NCBI GenBank assembly: GCA_033725935.1
Contig: MU867108.1
Coordinates: 232,073-296,072, forward strand
Source of the DNA: Cladorrhinum sp. PSN259
Taxonomy: Eukaryota; Ascomycota; Sordariomycetes; Sordariales; Podosporaceae
Direction: 5' to 3'
DNA length: 64,000 nt
Shown here: piece after piece, positions 54,748 through 64,000 of the stretch
Layout of the letters: each line of letters begins with the position of its first letter
Numbering within the stretch: the first letter of the stretch is position 1
Notes under the pieces: generated by a model
Seen by the model: the letters and a program-made list of their open reading frames with translations, nothing else
Database searches by the model: none
What the model was told of the DNA's origin: nothing
Position numbers and translations under genes: made by a program

Positions 54748-57145
54748 ATGGCCCATCGACGGAGGGCCGAAGACAGCATGTCGACCCTCAGCGGATCCAC
54801 AGCCCGCGAGGGGACGAGCCTTCCATTCACAGGCAACAATCCTCGATTACGCCAGTTCAACACCGAGGATGCGACACACGGATCCAGTCTTGAATCCTCC
54901 ATCGACGGCGCAGAAGGACTCCGTTTAGCCACGTCCGCCGTCGTCGACACTCCTCGCATCATGCTGGGCCTCGACTATGGCACAACGCATACTGGGCTCG
55001 CCTTCATGACCGAAAGCATGGATCAGCACGCGCACTTCACTAAGCTGGAGCTCTACGACGAGTGGCACAGCAGCGGTGGGAAGCCGGAGAAGGTCCCCTC
55101 GGTCAAGTCGTACTCGAAGACGAGCGCCGGCCAAGATCAATGGGGCGCCGACGTTGACCTGCAGAACTCTGTCATTTTGCAGTGGACAAAGCTCGAGCTG
55201 CCCGACCAAGACTCGCCGACGAGGCAGTTGGATACCGTTAAGGATCTGCTGCGCGGGCTCGGTCTGATCAAGGAGCTTCACAGGCGCGGACAAACCGGAG
55301 CGCCGCTTAATCCCCCAATCCACATCACCAAAACTTCCGAGACTATCGTCAAGGATTTCCTATACGAGGTTGCACGCAGCTACTTCCTTTACACCCGTGG
55401 CAAGATTGATTTTGCGATCGGCCACGGAAATGTGCCCCTCGACATCACAGTCACCCACCCCGTCGACTGGTCCTACCCGGCACTCAACAAGACGTTCCGG
55501 GCCGTCACATCCGCTTTTAGCACCAAGCTGTTCAAGACACGGAGGAATATCTACTTTGTATCTGAGCCAGAAGCCTGTGCGGTCTTCACCCTGCAGGATA
55601 TGATTGCTGCGGGCGAGAATCCGCTGGTCCCGGGAGAGTGCTTTCTGATCTGCGATGCCGGCGGTGGAACAGTCGTGAGTCTCGCCTGGAAATATATTCC
55701 TTTCGCAGAAAGGCTAATTCTGTATCCCCAAGGACCTCGCCACATACTGTCTCGAGAGTGAAGACCCGTTCGAGATTAGCCAGGTGGGGAAGAAGAGCGG
55801 TATGAACACGTCCAGTCCAATATCAACCGCATCGATGACGGCTGACGAAGCACATGCACAGGAGGTCGCTGTGGTGCCACTTTCATTGACCAAGCATTCA
55901 TAAGGTGGATGAAGCCCAAGATAACTAACTTCGCTATCGCTCCCGAGAACTTCGGATCCGGTGGCCACTTTGTTCTGGAACCCAAGGGAATTGTTCTGTT
56001 GTCAAAATTTGAGCGAATGAAGCGTCAGTTTTCAGGGAAAGAGACAAACACTCTGCAGTTGCCGAAGCTTGTCAAGGTCGATCCAAGCTGGAGTCAATAC
56101 TCCGAGGAGCTGAGAATGGCAACCATTACTCCGTACGATCTCATGAAGCTGTCTCAATCGCGCCTGGCTGACTGCGTGTAGAGAAGATATGAAGGGGTTC
56201 TTTGAGTTCTCCATCAAATCAACAATTGACCTGATTGAGAGGCAAGTGGCGTATGCGGAGACGCACCACAGCGTCGGGAAGGTTTCGGTGAGCCTCCTAA
56301 AACCTGCTGCCTTCGGAAGCATTGTTTACAAGAGAAAACACAGCACATCTTCATGTCCGGCGGCATGTCCATCAACGAATATGTCATGAGCCGAGTCCAA
56401 GAGTGGGCCATGCATCACGGAAAGGGACTTCGGGTGCGGCGGCCCCGGGATGCGTATGTCTTTGTTCTATACTTGCCCCCTGAACCCCTATGTTTGCTAA
56501 CTCACCCACAGCTGGACGGCCGTGGCCCGTGGCGCTGTTCTCTGCGGAATGGGCATTGGAACAAACAACGCTATGCTCGTCCTTCCCAGCCCCCGGCATT
56601 ACGGTATATGTGGTTCCGAGATCATCAGCAGCGCATCACGACCGCCCCAAGATCGCATAACGCCCTTCACCGACAGCACACATGGCAAAAGGCTTGTGAT
56701 GGACAGGGTTTCCTGGCTGATCAAAAAGGGCGATGTCATACTTCAGAACCGGCCCGCCGAAGGGTCGATGAACGTCATTTTCGCATTTCTTGAAGGACAT
56801 CTGAGTAATGGGAGCACGGGTCGCTTGCTGTTTGTCTCCGACGAGCGGGATGCGCAGCCGTCATTAAATTTAGGGGATGTGAACCGAGATGGTATTCCTC
56901 CTTTAGAAACTCTAACGGAACCTAAATTCTTGACTGACACGCAATCTTTAACAGGGCTAGTGGCAATTCACTTTCTGCTCAGCGATACACCGGTTCCCGC
57001 AAGGCGGGTGATGGGGGCACCGAATGGCTCACAATATATAGAGGTTACGGTGCAAGTTGCGATACGTGCTTACCAGGACAATAGACTTGAAGTAGCTCTG
57101 ATATGCCATGGTAAGAGCTTGGTGGTGTACAAAAACCAGTGGTAG
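54748..57145 (+). CDS. Hsp70-like (HSPA12-type) actin-fold ATPase, six or seven exons
   Basis: Exons 54748-55674, 55733-55799, 55862-56132, 56182-56287, 56344-56453 and 56512-57145 give up to 704 residues. Frame is kept throughout; intron 3 (56133-56181) has a perfect CTGAC branch and repairs the frame to TITPEDMKGFFEFSIKS. Actin-fold marks: phosphate-1 loop IMLGLDYGTTHTGLAF (about 71-86), phosphate-2 loop LICDAGGGTVDLATY and FMSGGMSINEYV in the adenosine region, then AVARGAVLCG. The C-terminal beta-rich part is short and divergent and lacks a DnaK-type EEVD tail, as in HSPA12-like proteins. These fungal Hsp70-like proteins are numerous and mostly uncharacterised. A further 63-nt GT-AG intron (56892-56954) is possible within the last exon and would not change frame. 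Confidence 0.88.
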
Positions 57146-57278
57146 GGGCACGCCGGCAAGAGGAGGCGGTCTATCCGAGAATAATATCGTTGAATATCGT
57201 TTTACGGCCTCACTAACTGCACTCGTGGTTGACGGAGGATCTCCCGGTGGCTGTAACAACAGATCGTTGTTGATTCTG
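57146..57278. other. 3' flank of the Hsp70-like gene
   Basis: 133 bp between the stop codon and the start of the 440-bp repeat; no feature seen. Confidence 0.5.
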
Positions 57279-57716
57279 AGCGTTATCGGGCATAACCGGA
57301 AAAAATAACCCGAATAATAATTAAGTAATTATACACACTTTATCTGCACATGGCTTGATTGATAAGGCACGACTCGGTCGCAGGCGCCACGACAGCGCCC
57401 ACAACCAAGATCTCGCGATAACTTCAACGGCCGCCAGATATGGTGATAAGGCCAGCTGCCAGGGCATTTGCCCTGGGCGCACTTAATCAAGAACCACCAG
57501 GCAACCTTCGAAATCCATCTTCCACTATAAATTCATGCCTCCCATCCATCTTCTTCCCACCCATCTTCTTCCTTTCACAACACACTTAAACCTCCGGGCA
57601 AGCAAGTACCAGTAAGTCCTGCTATATTCGTGAGAGGGCTTATCCCCGTGCCAGCTAACAGAACCCTGCCTTACAGTCCGAACCCCGCGAGCGAAGAAGA
57701 ACCCTCCCAATAATAC
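57279..57716 (-). repeat. 440-bp dispersed repeat, copy 2 (inverted relative to copy 1)
   Basis: It begins with a perfect motif copy (57279-57301) followed by an A-rich run, and matches 27640-28097 reversed over its whole length with scattered differences. Homology ends at TAATAC (57716), where AT-rich, RIP-like sequence begins. The two copies are 29 kb apart in inverted orientation. Confidence 0.85.
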
Positions 57717-57943
57717 TAAATTCATTAATTAAAATATCGATAAAGCGGAAAGGAGACGATTTTTTTTAATTTTTTTTAATTTTTTAATATATTAGCCATG
57801 TTTACCTTAATTTTATCGATGTAATCGGATATAAGGAATTAAATACATTTAAACTGTTTATAAAAAGCTATATATTATTAAGTTATACAGGATTATAACC
57901 GTTTTATAATCTGCTTTACAGTTCCTTATTTTATAAAGAGAGC
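57717..57943. other. AT-rich, probably RIP-decayed sequence
   Basis: Very A/T-rich with long T and A runs. No recognisable element is left. Its right end (57926-57943) is the left target duplication of the LINE fragment. Confidence 0.55.
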
Positions 57944-58373
57944 CCAGACCCACCGAAACCAAGAACCTGGATGGTATCAGGGATCGACTCCCGTAGAGAC
58001 TTACAGTGGGCCCTGAAGGGCGGAAGCTCTAGGGCCGGAAGGCTTGCAAGGAAGGTTCTGACATGGCTGATGGATTCGGGCAGGCTTCTAGAATACAACC
58101 TGGCTAGGAAGCTGGAGCTGGAACTGGAAGCAAGCCTGGGCATAGACCCTACAATATAGGGCGGCCATGGATTAGTTGGCTTCCTTTTACAATGGTATGA
58201 TATGGATACGGGCCTACTACGGCCGACGGAAGGATTCTATAGAGTAGATACGAGGTTTTTCAGCCGGCCCTTACGGTACGGTTTTCCTTGTGTAAATAGC
58301 AGTAGAGGGACCGACGAGCCCTGCTAAGGGCATAGCGGTGTACGAAATATTATTATTATTTTATAAAGAGAGC
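57926..58373 (+). mobile_element. 5'-truncated LINE (Tad1-like) 3' end with 18-bp target duplication
   Basis: The same 18 bases, TTATTTTATAAAGAGAGC, occur at 57926-57943 and 58356-58373. Between them the sequence is GC-rich and undecayed. It encodes the tail of a reverse-transcriptase ORF2 (LARKVLTWLMDSGRLLEYNL, stop near 58159), then a 3' UTR ending in repeated ATT units. Truncation at the 5' end, a simple-repeat tail and a long target duplication are the marks of target-primed reverse transcription. The insertion is into AT-rich decayed DNA, so it came later. It may belong to the same family as the LINE entering at 63123, but the parts do not overlap. Confidence 0.8.
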
Positions 58374-58524
58374 GTCAATTCACACTATAGGACTTATTAA
58401 CCCATTATATAGTCCCTATATATAACCCTACCCTACTAAAAAAAAGTATATCTACGTAATTAAATAATATACCTAAAACGCTCTATACGCTTAATACGGC
58501 CCGCACAGACGTTCTGCAGCCACA
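58374..58524. other. AT-rich spacer between LINE fragment and LTR
   Basis: About 150 bp of decayed AT-rich DNA; the right LINE target duplication ends just before it. Nothing recognisable. Confidence 0.5.
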
Positions 58525-59011
58525 TGTTACGCCCCGCGCGTAAGTTCCCCCCGTACACGGACCATAATGCAGGACATTGTGGGACCATAGCCAATTATTG
58601 GGCCAGGGGTACGAAGACTTATGAAGTCCTAGTCAATTAATTAGGATATGCCTGCTCTGCTCGGTGCTAAGTATAGCGAGTATAGCAAGCAGGGAGCCTG
58701 CTCGCTGTGATCGCGGACTCAGGAAGCGAGCAGAGCGAGCAAGGTATAATATACTTAGAAAATATATGTAGATAGCTTCACTATAAGTAGGGGGAGTGCT
58801 GGGCACTTCCTATCGTGAGGACTTGGTTCCTTACGTAAGCAATATTACGTTTACTTGTTTATAATACTCACGAACGATACTTTGTAGAGCAATTTGTAGT
58901 TGACAGTGATTGACTCCGTCTGAGAGCGTCCCATAACCTTCGATTCCCCTGTCATATTACTTCAGGCGTACTGCCTTGCAGTCTGAACCCTACCCGGTGC
59001 AGGTTGTAACA
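58525..59011 (-). mobile_element. solo LTR, copy 1 (487 bp)
   Basis: It begins TGTTACGCCCCGCGCG and ends GGTGCAGGTTGTAACA, so the ends are TGTTAC...GTAACA. Flanks CCACA and CTACA form an imperfect 5-bp target duplication (4 of 5). In reverse it matches 59300-59798 along its length, with many C/T and G/A differences. No internal region is attached on either side, hence a solo LTR. Confidence 0.75.
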
Positions 59012-59299
59012 CTACAATACCGCTATAATACCCTTTATCTCCAAAACTTCCTTTAGACTGCCTACATAATAACCTTTCCTACTTACAACCTTTCCTATAA
59101 TAACCTTTTCCACATAATAACCTTCTACTTACAATAATATCGCCAAAAGCCTCAATTACGGTCGCGCGCGTAATTAAGCTTAATTACGTACAATATAGCC
59201 GGTAAGTTTAATTCCTTATAGCGGTTATAGTAACTAACCGCCTAGAAGACCCCGTACCCGACGACCTATAGCACCTACTACAATATTCCGATAGTGATA
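59012..59299. other. spacer between two inverted LTRs
   Basis: 288 bp of A/T-rich sequence with repeated AATAACCTTTCC-like phrases. No gene or element end recognised. Confidence 0.45.
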
Positions 59300-59798
59300 T
59301 GTTACAACCTGCACCAGGTAGGGTCCAGACTGCAAGGCAGTACGCCTAGGGTAATATGACAGGGAAATCGAAGGATATGGGACGCTCTCAGACGGGGTCA
59401 ATCACTGTCAACAACAGGTAGCTCTACAAAGTATCGCTATGAATATTATAGCCAAATGAACTTTGAATTGCTTGCGTAAGGAACCAAGTCCTCACGATGA
59501 GAAGTGCCTAGCACTTCTCCTACTTATAGTGAAGCTATCTACATATATTTCTTAAGTATCTCGTACCTTGCTCAGTATGCTCAGTAGTCTTGGCGGCTAA
59601 GCATACTAAGCAACCTTCTAAGTCTTAGGTAATTAGTGTGCTCAGTGGTCTTAGCGGCTGAGCATACTAAGCACTCCCTGATTAGTTTACTCGGGACTTA
59701 TAGGTCTTTCTATCCCTGGCCCAATAAGTGGCTATAGACCATGCAATACCCTACATAATAGTCCGTATACAGGGGAGATTTACGCGCGAGGCGTAATA
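59300..59798 (+). mobile_element. LTR, copy 2, inverted relative to copy 1, RIP-decayed
   Basis: It starts TGTTACAACCTGCACC and ends GCGTAATA (GCGTAACA expected). Alignment with copy 1 reversed is clear in blocks, such as GGAACCAAGTCCTCACGAT and TATAGTGAAGCTATCTACAT. It abuts the decayed Ty3/gypsy sequence and is probably its terminal repeat on this side. Confidence 0.7.
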
Positions 59799-59895
59799 CG
59801 TTTCCCCTCCTCCATAGTCTTCGTCCCGAAGACTTTCTAACGCTAAGAAATTTATCGTTATGACTATAAGTTCTCCCTTTTATCCAATCCTCGAA

Positions 59896-60540
59896 ATGTC
59901 CGCTAATAGGGTGCAGAAGAAATCTAAAAAGAAATCGCAACCGCGATCTTTAACTGATCGTCGTTATTCTTTAATCGAATATATTAATACCTTTAGTCTC
60001 GCTATACCTATCGATTATTCTCGTTACAAACGGTTAAGTATCTCCGATTATAAGGCTACGGATCGGAGTTTATCGTGCTAAAATTATCTCGACGCTAGGG
60101 CAAATGGTTGTAATATTTATAGTAAGCTTTCGACGGTCTTTCGGGGTTTACTGGACTAAAAACGACGCCTTGATCAAGAGAAGGAGGATACTTTATTAAA
60201 ATTCCAAAAGGTTACTACGAAATTTGCCCGTCTTAAGACCTAGTCTTATACTTTAGAACGGAAGGCGGGTAAAGTATTTTCTCGAGAATACTAATTGCTC
60301 CGTAAGCAAGAGGCGGAGGAAGCGGGGGGATAGGCAGGACCTTCTGCTATTATTTCTAAATCGGAGTTCCTAATTTCAGAGGTCGATCCTCTCTAATTAT
60401 CCTTTAAGGACGTTAGTAACCTTAATTAGCTTATTTCCTTAAAGGTTAACTGGTCGAACCTAGATCTAAATTTTATATCCTAGGTCGATCTAGATTCTGT
60501 CGGTAGAATTACTAGAGCTTCTCCGAGCAATCTAAAAGAT
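59896..60540 (+). pseudogene. decayed coiled-coil ORF of a Ty3/gypsy element
   Basis: The frame starts MSANRVQKKSKKKSQ and continues with in-frame TAG/TAA codons where Trp or Gln would be expected. The text ARLKT, LERKAGKVFSREY, LLRKQEAEEAG matches my memory of the Arg/Lys/Glu-rich coiled-coil ORF often found with fungal Ty3/gypsy elements; this is from memory and unchecked. The decay pattern is C to T, as from RIP. Confidence 0.5.
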
Positions 60541-62460
60541 CGATAGGTTCCCACGAGTTAGATTCTAATCCGTAATTAAGCTATTTAATAAGATATTAAA
60601 GTTCGTTATTACTAATTCGGGAATCTAGGATATTTTCGACGTCGAATTCTTCTTCGTCGTCTACTACCTTAAGCTACGTCTCGAGTCTGGCTTTTCTTAA
60701 TGCAGGTTCAAGCAGGGAAATATAGAATACTTTAGTTCATACTCTTATAGAATCGGGTAGGATAAGTTCATAATTTAATATCGAAACTTTTCTTTTAATT
60801 TTAAACGGTCCGATTTTCTTAAAATCGAGTTTCCTACTTAGTCGTTTCGTATAGAGGTTATATATAAGAAAAAACACTTTATCTCCCTCCTCGAAAGGAG
60901 GTCCCTCGACCCTATATTTATTATAATAAATACGTATTCGTTCCCGGACGAATTCGAGTATTTCCTTTAGCATATCGTGCATTTCCTATAACCGTCCTAC
61001 ACGTACCGCTACTCTAGGTACATCAGCTGCTAGTCCCTAACGTAGCTCTGGCTAGTACCCGTAATTAGCGAAGAATAATAACACATTCGTTAATTCTATA
61101 CTACTAGAATTATACGCCAATTATACTATTAATAATAGGTCAACCTAATTATCCTGCTCAAAGTTAATATAGCACCGAAGGTATTATTTAATAACCTAAT
61201 TAAGTCGTTCGGTCTATCTATCGGTTTAGGGGTAGAACGCGGTTGAGAGTTTGGATCTGACGTCCAGTCGTTTTATTAAAGCTTACCAAAACTTAAATAT
61301 AAATAGCTTATCTTTATCCGAAATAATATTATCTAGTAACCTATACTGGCTCACGATGTTCCGTTCGAAATAGTAGGCTAATTATTCTGCCGTAATAGTT
61401 TCTCTAAAGGGTATAAAGTAAGCCTACTTAATAAGTCTTGTTAAAGTTTGGGAAGCTGCAGGGTCTCTACTGGGCTCAGTAGCAGAGACTAGGCTACAGG
61501 GGCTGTGCCCTGTAGTGGTGCGTAGCGGAAGCGTTGCTGCTAAACGGTACGGTGGGAGGTTGTACGACAGTAAGGAGTACTGAAGGAAGCAAGGCCACTG
61601 TGGTACAGTGGGCAATACTGGAAACAAAGGTCCTTGCAGGGCACTTGTGCCCTGGAAGAACAGAAGGTTGTTGGAAAGTACAGAGGCTTGGTTGCTTATA
61701 CTGTTGTATTGCTGCGCTTGCTTGCTTATTGCCTTGCTTGAGGAGAGAACTAAATACAGGAGGGAGAGGAGATTTCACAGCCTACTTATACAAGTCTTCA
61801 GGTCTTCCAGAGGGTTCTACAGTGGCCAGGGCCCCTGTAGACCAGTGGGTGGTCCTGTGGGACTCTGTGGGACTACTATACTACAGAAGGTATAGAGCTG
61901 GTTCTACGGCTTTCGGTGGGTTTCCACAAGCCACGTAAACCTTCCACAGGTGACGACTTCGTCTAGGACTTGACCAACCACTTATAAGGCTTTGGTTGAA
62001 CTAAGCCTACAATAGTATAGTTGCCAAGGCAAGGCATGGCTCTTGGCAATGGTCCTTGTTGGAAGACCAACAGGTCTGTGGAAGACCTGTGAGCAAGGTC
62101 TTGGCACCGGGTCCGTACCCTGCACCTGTGGGCAGGTGGGAGAGACAAGCCACGCACACGTGGCTTGCCCGGCACCTGTAGCTTACCTGGCACTTATACT
62201 TGCCACAAGTTAACAAGTCTATTAACCATTACCTAGATAGAGTCGTATTTGACGTCTGTTCCATCTAATACCGTTAAGTCGGGGAATTTGGTAATAAAGT
62301 CTATCGATATGGATCCCTATGCTCGTTTTACGGTAGGGAGAGGTTCGAATAGTCTATATAGTTTATGCCTTACTGCCTTGCTTTTAATACACATCTCGCA
62401 CTCTCTAACCATCTCTTCTACTACCTTCTTCATCCTTAAGAACGCGTAATGTTATTATTC
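60541..62460 (-). mobile_element. RIP-decayed chromodomain Ty3/gypsy (chromovirus) pol remnant
   Basis: Read on the minus strand, 62450-62250 gives the end of the integrase zinc region and the core start (CIKSKAVRHKLYRLFEPLP, then WGSISIDFITKFPDL). 60982-60737 gives the integrase C-terminus (FEEGDKVFFLIYNL, RKLDFKKIGPFKI). 60690-60545 gives a chromodomain (VENILDSRISNNEL, then SWEPIDLLDCSE). Stops stand at Trp/Gln positions such as the W of VKW, that is, G-to-A/C-to-T changes. The reverse transcriptase part lies beyond the preserved piece. A 777-bp solo LTR interrupts it at 61439-62215. LTR copy 2 at 59300 may be its 3' LTR. Confidence 0.75.
61439..62215. mobile_element. intact solo LTR (777 bp) with perfect AGTCT target duplication
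   Basis: It begins TGTTAAAG and ends AGTTAACA, giving TGTTAA/TTAACA inverted ends. It is flanked by AGTCT at 61434-61438 and again at 62216-62220. Base composition is balanced and without RIP-like decay, unlike the AT-rich chromovirus it sits in. The retroelement family is unknown; its internal part was lost by LTR-LTR recombination. Confidence 0.85.
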
Positions 62461-63122
62461 AACTGAGTGCCCTATAGGCCTGTAATACAGGGCCTGTAGG
62501 TTGCCACGGCAATGGTAGGTAGCCGTGGCTGCGGAGCGGAAGGATGAGGTGTAGTGGCCAAGGTGTGGCTGAAGTAGTGTACGACGGTTGCGTGGTGGCC
62601 GAAGGAAGCCTAGAATACAGTGGGTTCCCAGTGAATGTAGGTAGAAAGTATTCTATTAATTGACTTGAAGAAGAAAGGAAAACTACCTATTAGGGTAGGA
62701 AGCCCACTATATATACACAGTCTCAAAACTTTTTCCGATTTCTGCTCGGGCGCCGCTTGGTCAGCGCCCCTCCAAACCCCTTGTTTTCTACGTCATACGA
62801 AAGCCGTCGAAAAACCCTATCTAACCATACCACTTGCGCCCTGGCGCAAGCCGCTGCGGCCGCGCGCAAAGGCGTTGAATATCGCGTCGGATTCGTACGA
62901 CGCGACGGTGGAAGGAACTTCGTGGGGTCGCACGGACCACTACCCACGTGACCAGCTGACTAACCCTCCCGCGGCCACACGACCCACAGCCACAAGACCC
63001 ACAGCCACACCACTTACAGCCACACCACTTACAGCCACAAGAACCAACGCCCACCTACACCGAGAACCCCCCCGAGAGCCCACCCTACACCCACACAGTC
63101 CCACCACCTATACAGTACTATA
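62461..63122 (+). other. probable 5' region of the LINE, with tandem CCACAGCCACA units
   Basis: Undecayed, GC-balanced sequence directly upstream of ORF1. 62978-63045 contains about five units of a CCCACAGCCACA/ACTTACAGCCAC type. A frame of 152 codons (62665-63123) ends with a TAA that overlaps the ORF1 ATG (TAATG). The left boundary near 62461 is where AT-rich decayed sequence stops. Confidence 0.5.
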
Positions 63123-64000
63123 ATGGCAACCGTACGAGGCAACGGCAACGCTAGTGGGCCTCCTAGAGGCCCCATTAGCCTTGCAGCCTCTCGGCACAAC
63201 GACTACCACGGCGATATCCCTTTGGCTGGAATCCGTAACCTTATCGACAGGCTTATTGCTGTAGCCCAAAAGGATTACAGGGCCGAAGCCAGGTCTATTG
63301 GAGCAGACCTTTGGCAAGCCTTCCGTTCCCAGGCTCAAACCCAGTCCCAGAACCCCTACAATAACGTAAGCCTATTGAAGAAGGCTGTAGTTGAAGGGGT
63401 CAAAGAAGCCCTGAAAGAGACCAATATCCAAGCCAACGTACAGTCCAAGACCTGGGCCAACATAGCCGCAGTATCCACCACCCAGGCTGTACCGAAGAAG
63501 GTAGTGCCGGCCAGACAGGGTCAGGAAGTACTGGTTAGAGGCTCGACTATGGCTCCCGAACACAGGAAGAGGTCCCCACAGGAAACGATCCAAGCCATCA
63601 ACCAAGCCTCCACACGCAAAGGTGCTGTTGCAGCCAGGCAGCTACCGAGCGGGGACTTTATAATTACCTTCAAGGACTCGGCTACTAAGCTATGGCACTC
63701 GACCAACAACCAGTGGATCCAAGAGGCCTTCGGCCAAGAAGCTACAGAGGCTCGAAGAACCTATGCGGTCCTAGTAAAAGGCCTAAGAAAGGAAGACCTA
63801 CAGGGCGTTACGGAGGAAGACTTCGGCAAGGAGCTTAGCTTAAGGACGGTGGAAAAAGTCAAGTACAGGCTTCCCCACAACCCACAGTTTACCAGAGCCA
63901 CAGTTATGGTGACCCTTACCGACCAAGAGGAGGCCCGCAAGGCCTGTGACGACGGTATAGTTTGGAGGGCTCAAATCTTCGACTGCGAGCCGTACTGGGC
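63123..64000 (+). mobile_element. Tad1-like LINE, ORF1 (gag-like), runs off the window
   Basis: An intact frame from the ATG at 63123 (MATVRGNGNASGPPRGPISL) to the window end, about 292 codons. The text (LVKGLRKEDLQGVTEEDFG, ATVMVTLTDQEEARKACDDG, then WRAQIFDCEPYW) matches the RRM-like part of fungal LINE ORF1 proteins that stand before CCHC zinc knuckles. The knuckles should follow just past the edge. ORF1 protein binds the element RNA. No stops and no RIP-type decay are seen, so this copy is young. Confidence 0.8.

Noticed and set aside
56182..56322. Frameshift in the Hsp70-like gene at TGC GTG TAG
   Set aside because: A 49-nt GT-AG intron (56133-56181) with a CTGAC branch removes the stop and restores the family reading, so the gene is intact.
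61494..61938. ORFs on both strands within the 777-bp LTR
   Set aside because: Short, mutually overlapping, and the segment is defined as an LTR by its ends and target duplication.
1..64000. CRISPR arrays, bacterial operons, tRNA or rRNA genes
   Set aside because: No regular spacer-repeat arrays, no tRNA cloverleaf or rRNA sequence recognised by eye; the window is fungal nuclear DNA.
1..64000. Starship-type giant mobile element or secondary-metabolite backbone gene
   Set aside because: No DUF3435 tyrosine recombinase, PKS, NRPS or terpene cyclase seen in any frame.

Overview
The window is nuclear DNA of a filamentous ascomycete (Pezizomycotina, most likely a Sordariomycete; the species cannot be named from the sequence). 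Genes are split by short introns of about 45-100 nt with GT-AG borders and CTAAC/CTGAC-like branch sites. The gene content (cytochrome P450, ABCC transporter, PhoD phosphatase, S1/P1 nuclease, CorA-like fungal proteins) is typical of such fungi. Old transposons on the right carry the C-to-T / G-to-A decay expected from repeat-induced point mutation (RIP).

Left third (1-21100): the tail of an unrecognised gene, a glycosyltransferase family 2 gene and an MFS transporter on the + strand (possible sugar/glycoside group). Then come a TauD-type 2-oxoglutarate dioxygenase (-) divergent from an M28-type membrane 'peptidase' (+) that has lost catalytic residues, a full-length ABCC transporter (-), and an eleven-exon valyl-tRNA synthetase (+) with a mitochondrial-like leader in frame upstream of its AUG.

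Middle (21100-54200): a C2H2-like zinc-finger protein, two CorA-like membrane proteins (one with an apparently broken last splice acceptor, one of about 1,400 residues), an acidic orphan protein and a secreted S1/P1 nuclease. These are followed by a PAF-acetylhydrolase-like lipase, a P450, a GST-like protein, a secreted PhoD phosphatase and a papain-like cysteine peptidase. The section ends with a small orphan, two unrecognised membrane proteins and a coiled-coil protein. The coiled-coil gene is divergent from an Hsp70-like ATPase (54748-57145), so the two may act together.

Right end (57146-64000): a layered transposon graveyard. It holds a 440-bp repeat (inverted second copy at 27640-28097), a 5'-truncated LINE with an 18-bp target duplication, two inverted copies of one LTR and a RIP-decayed chromodomain Ty3/gypsy element. 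An undamaged 777-bp solo LTR with a perfect AGTCT duplication sits inside that element. The window runs out inside ORF1 of a Tad1-like LINE.

The least explained signal is a 23-nt motif (core CGTTATCGGGCATAACCGG) seen five times. Twice it is the end of the 440-bp repeat. Three times it lies in a tiny 30-50 nt insertion flanked by 12-18 bp direct repeats.

All calls come from reading the sequence and family motifs; no database search was run. Exon borders are predictions checked only for frame, splice signals and family fit.
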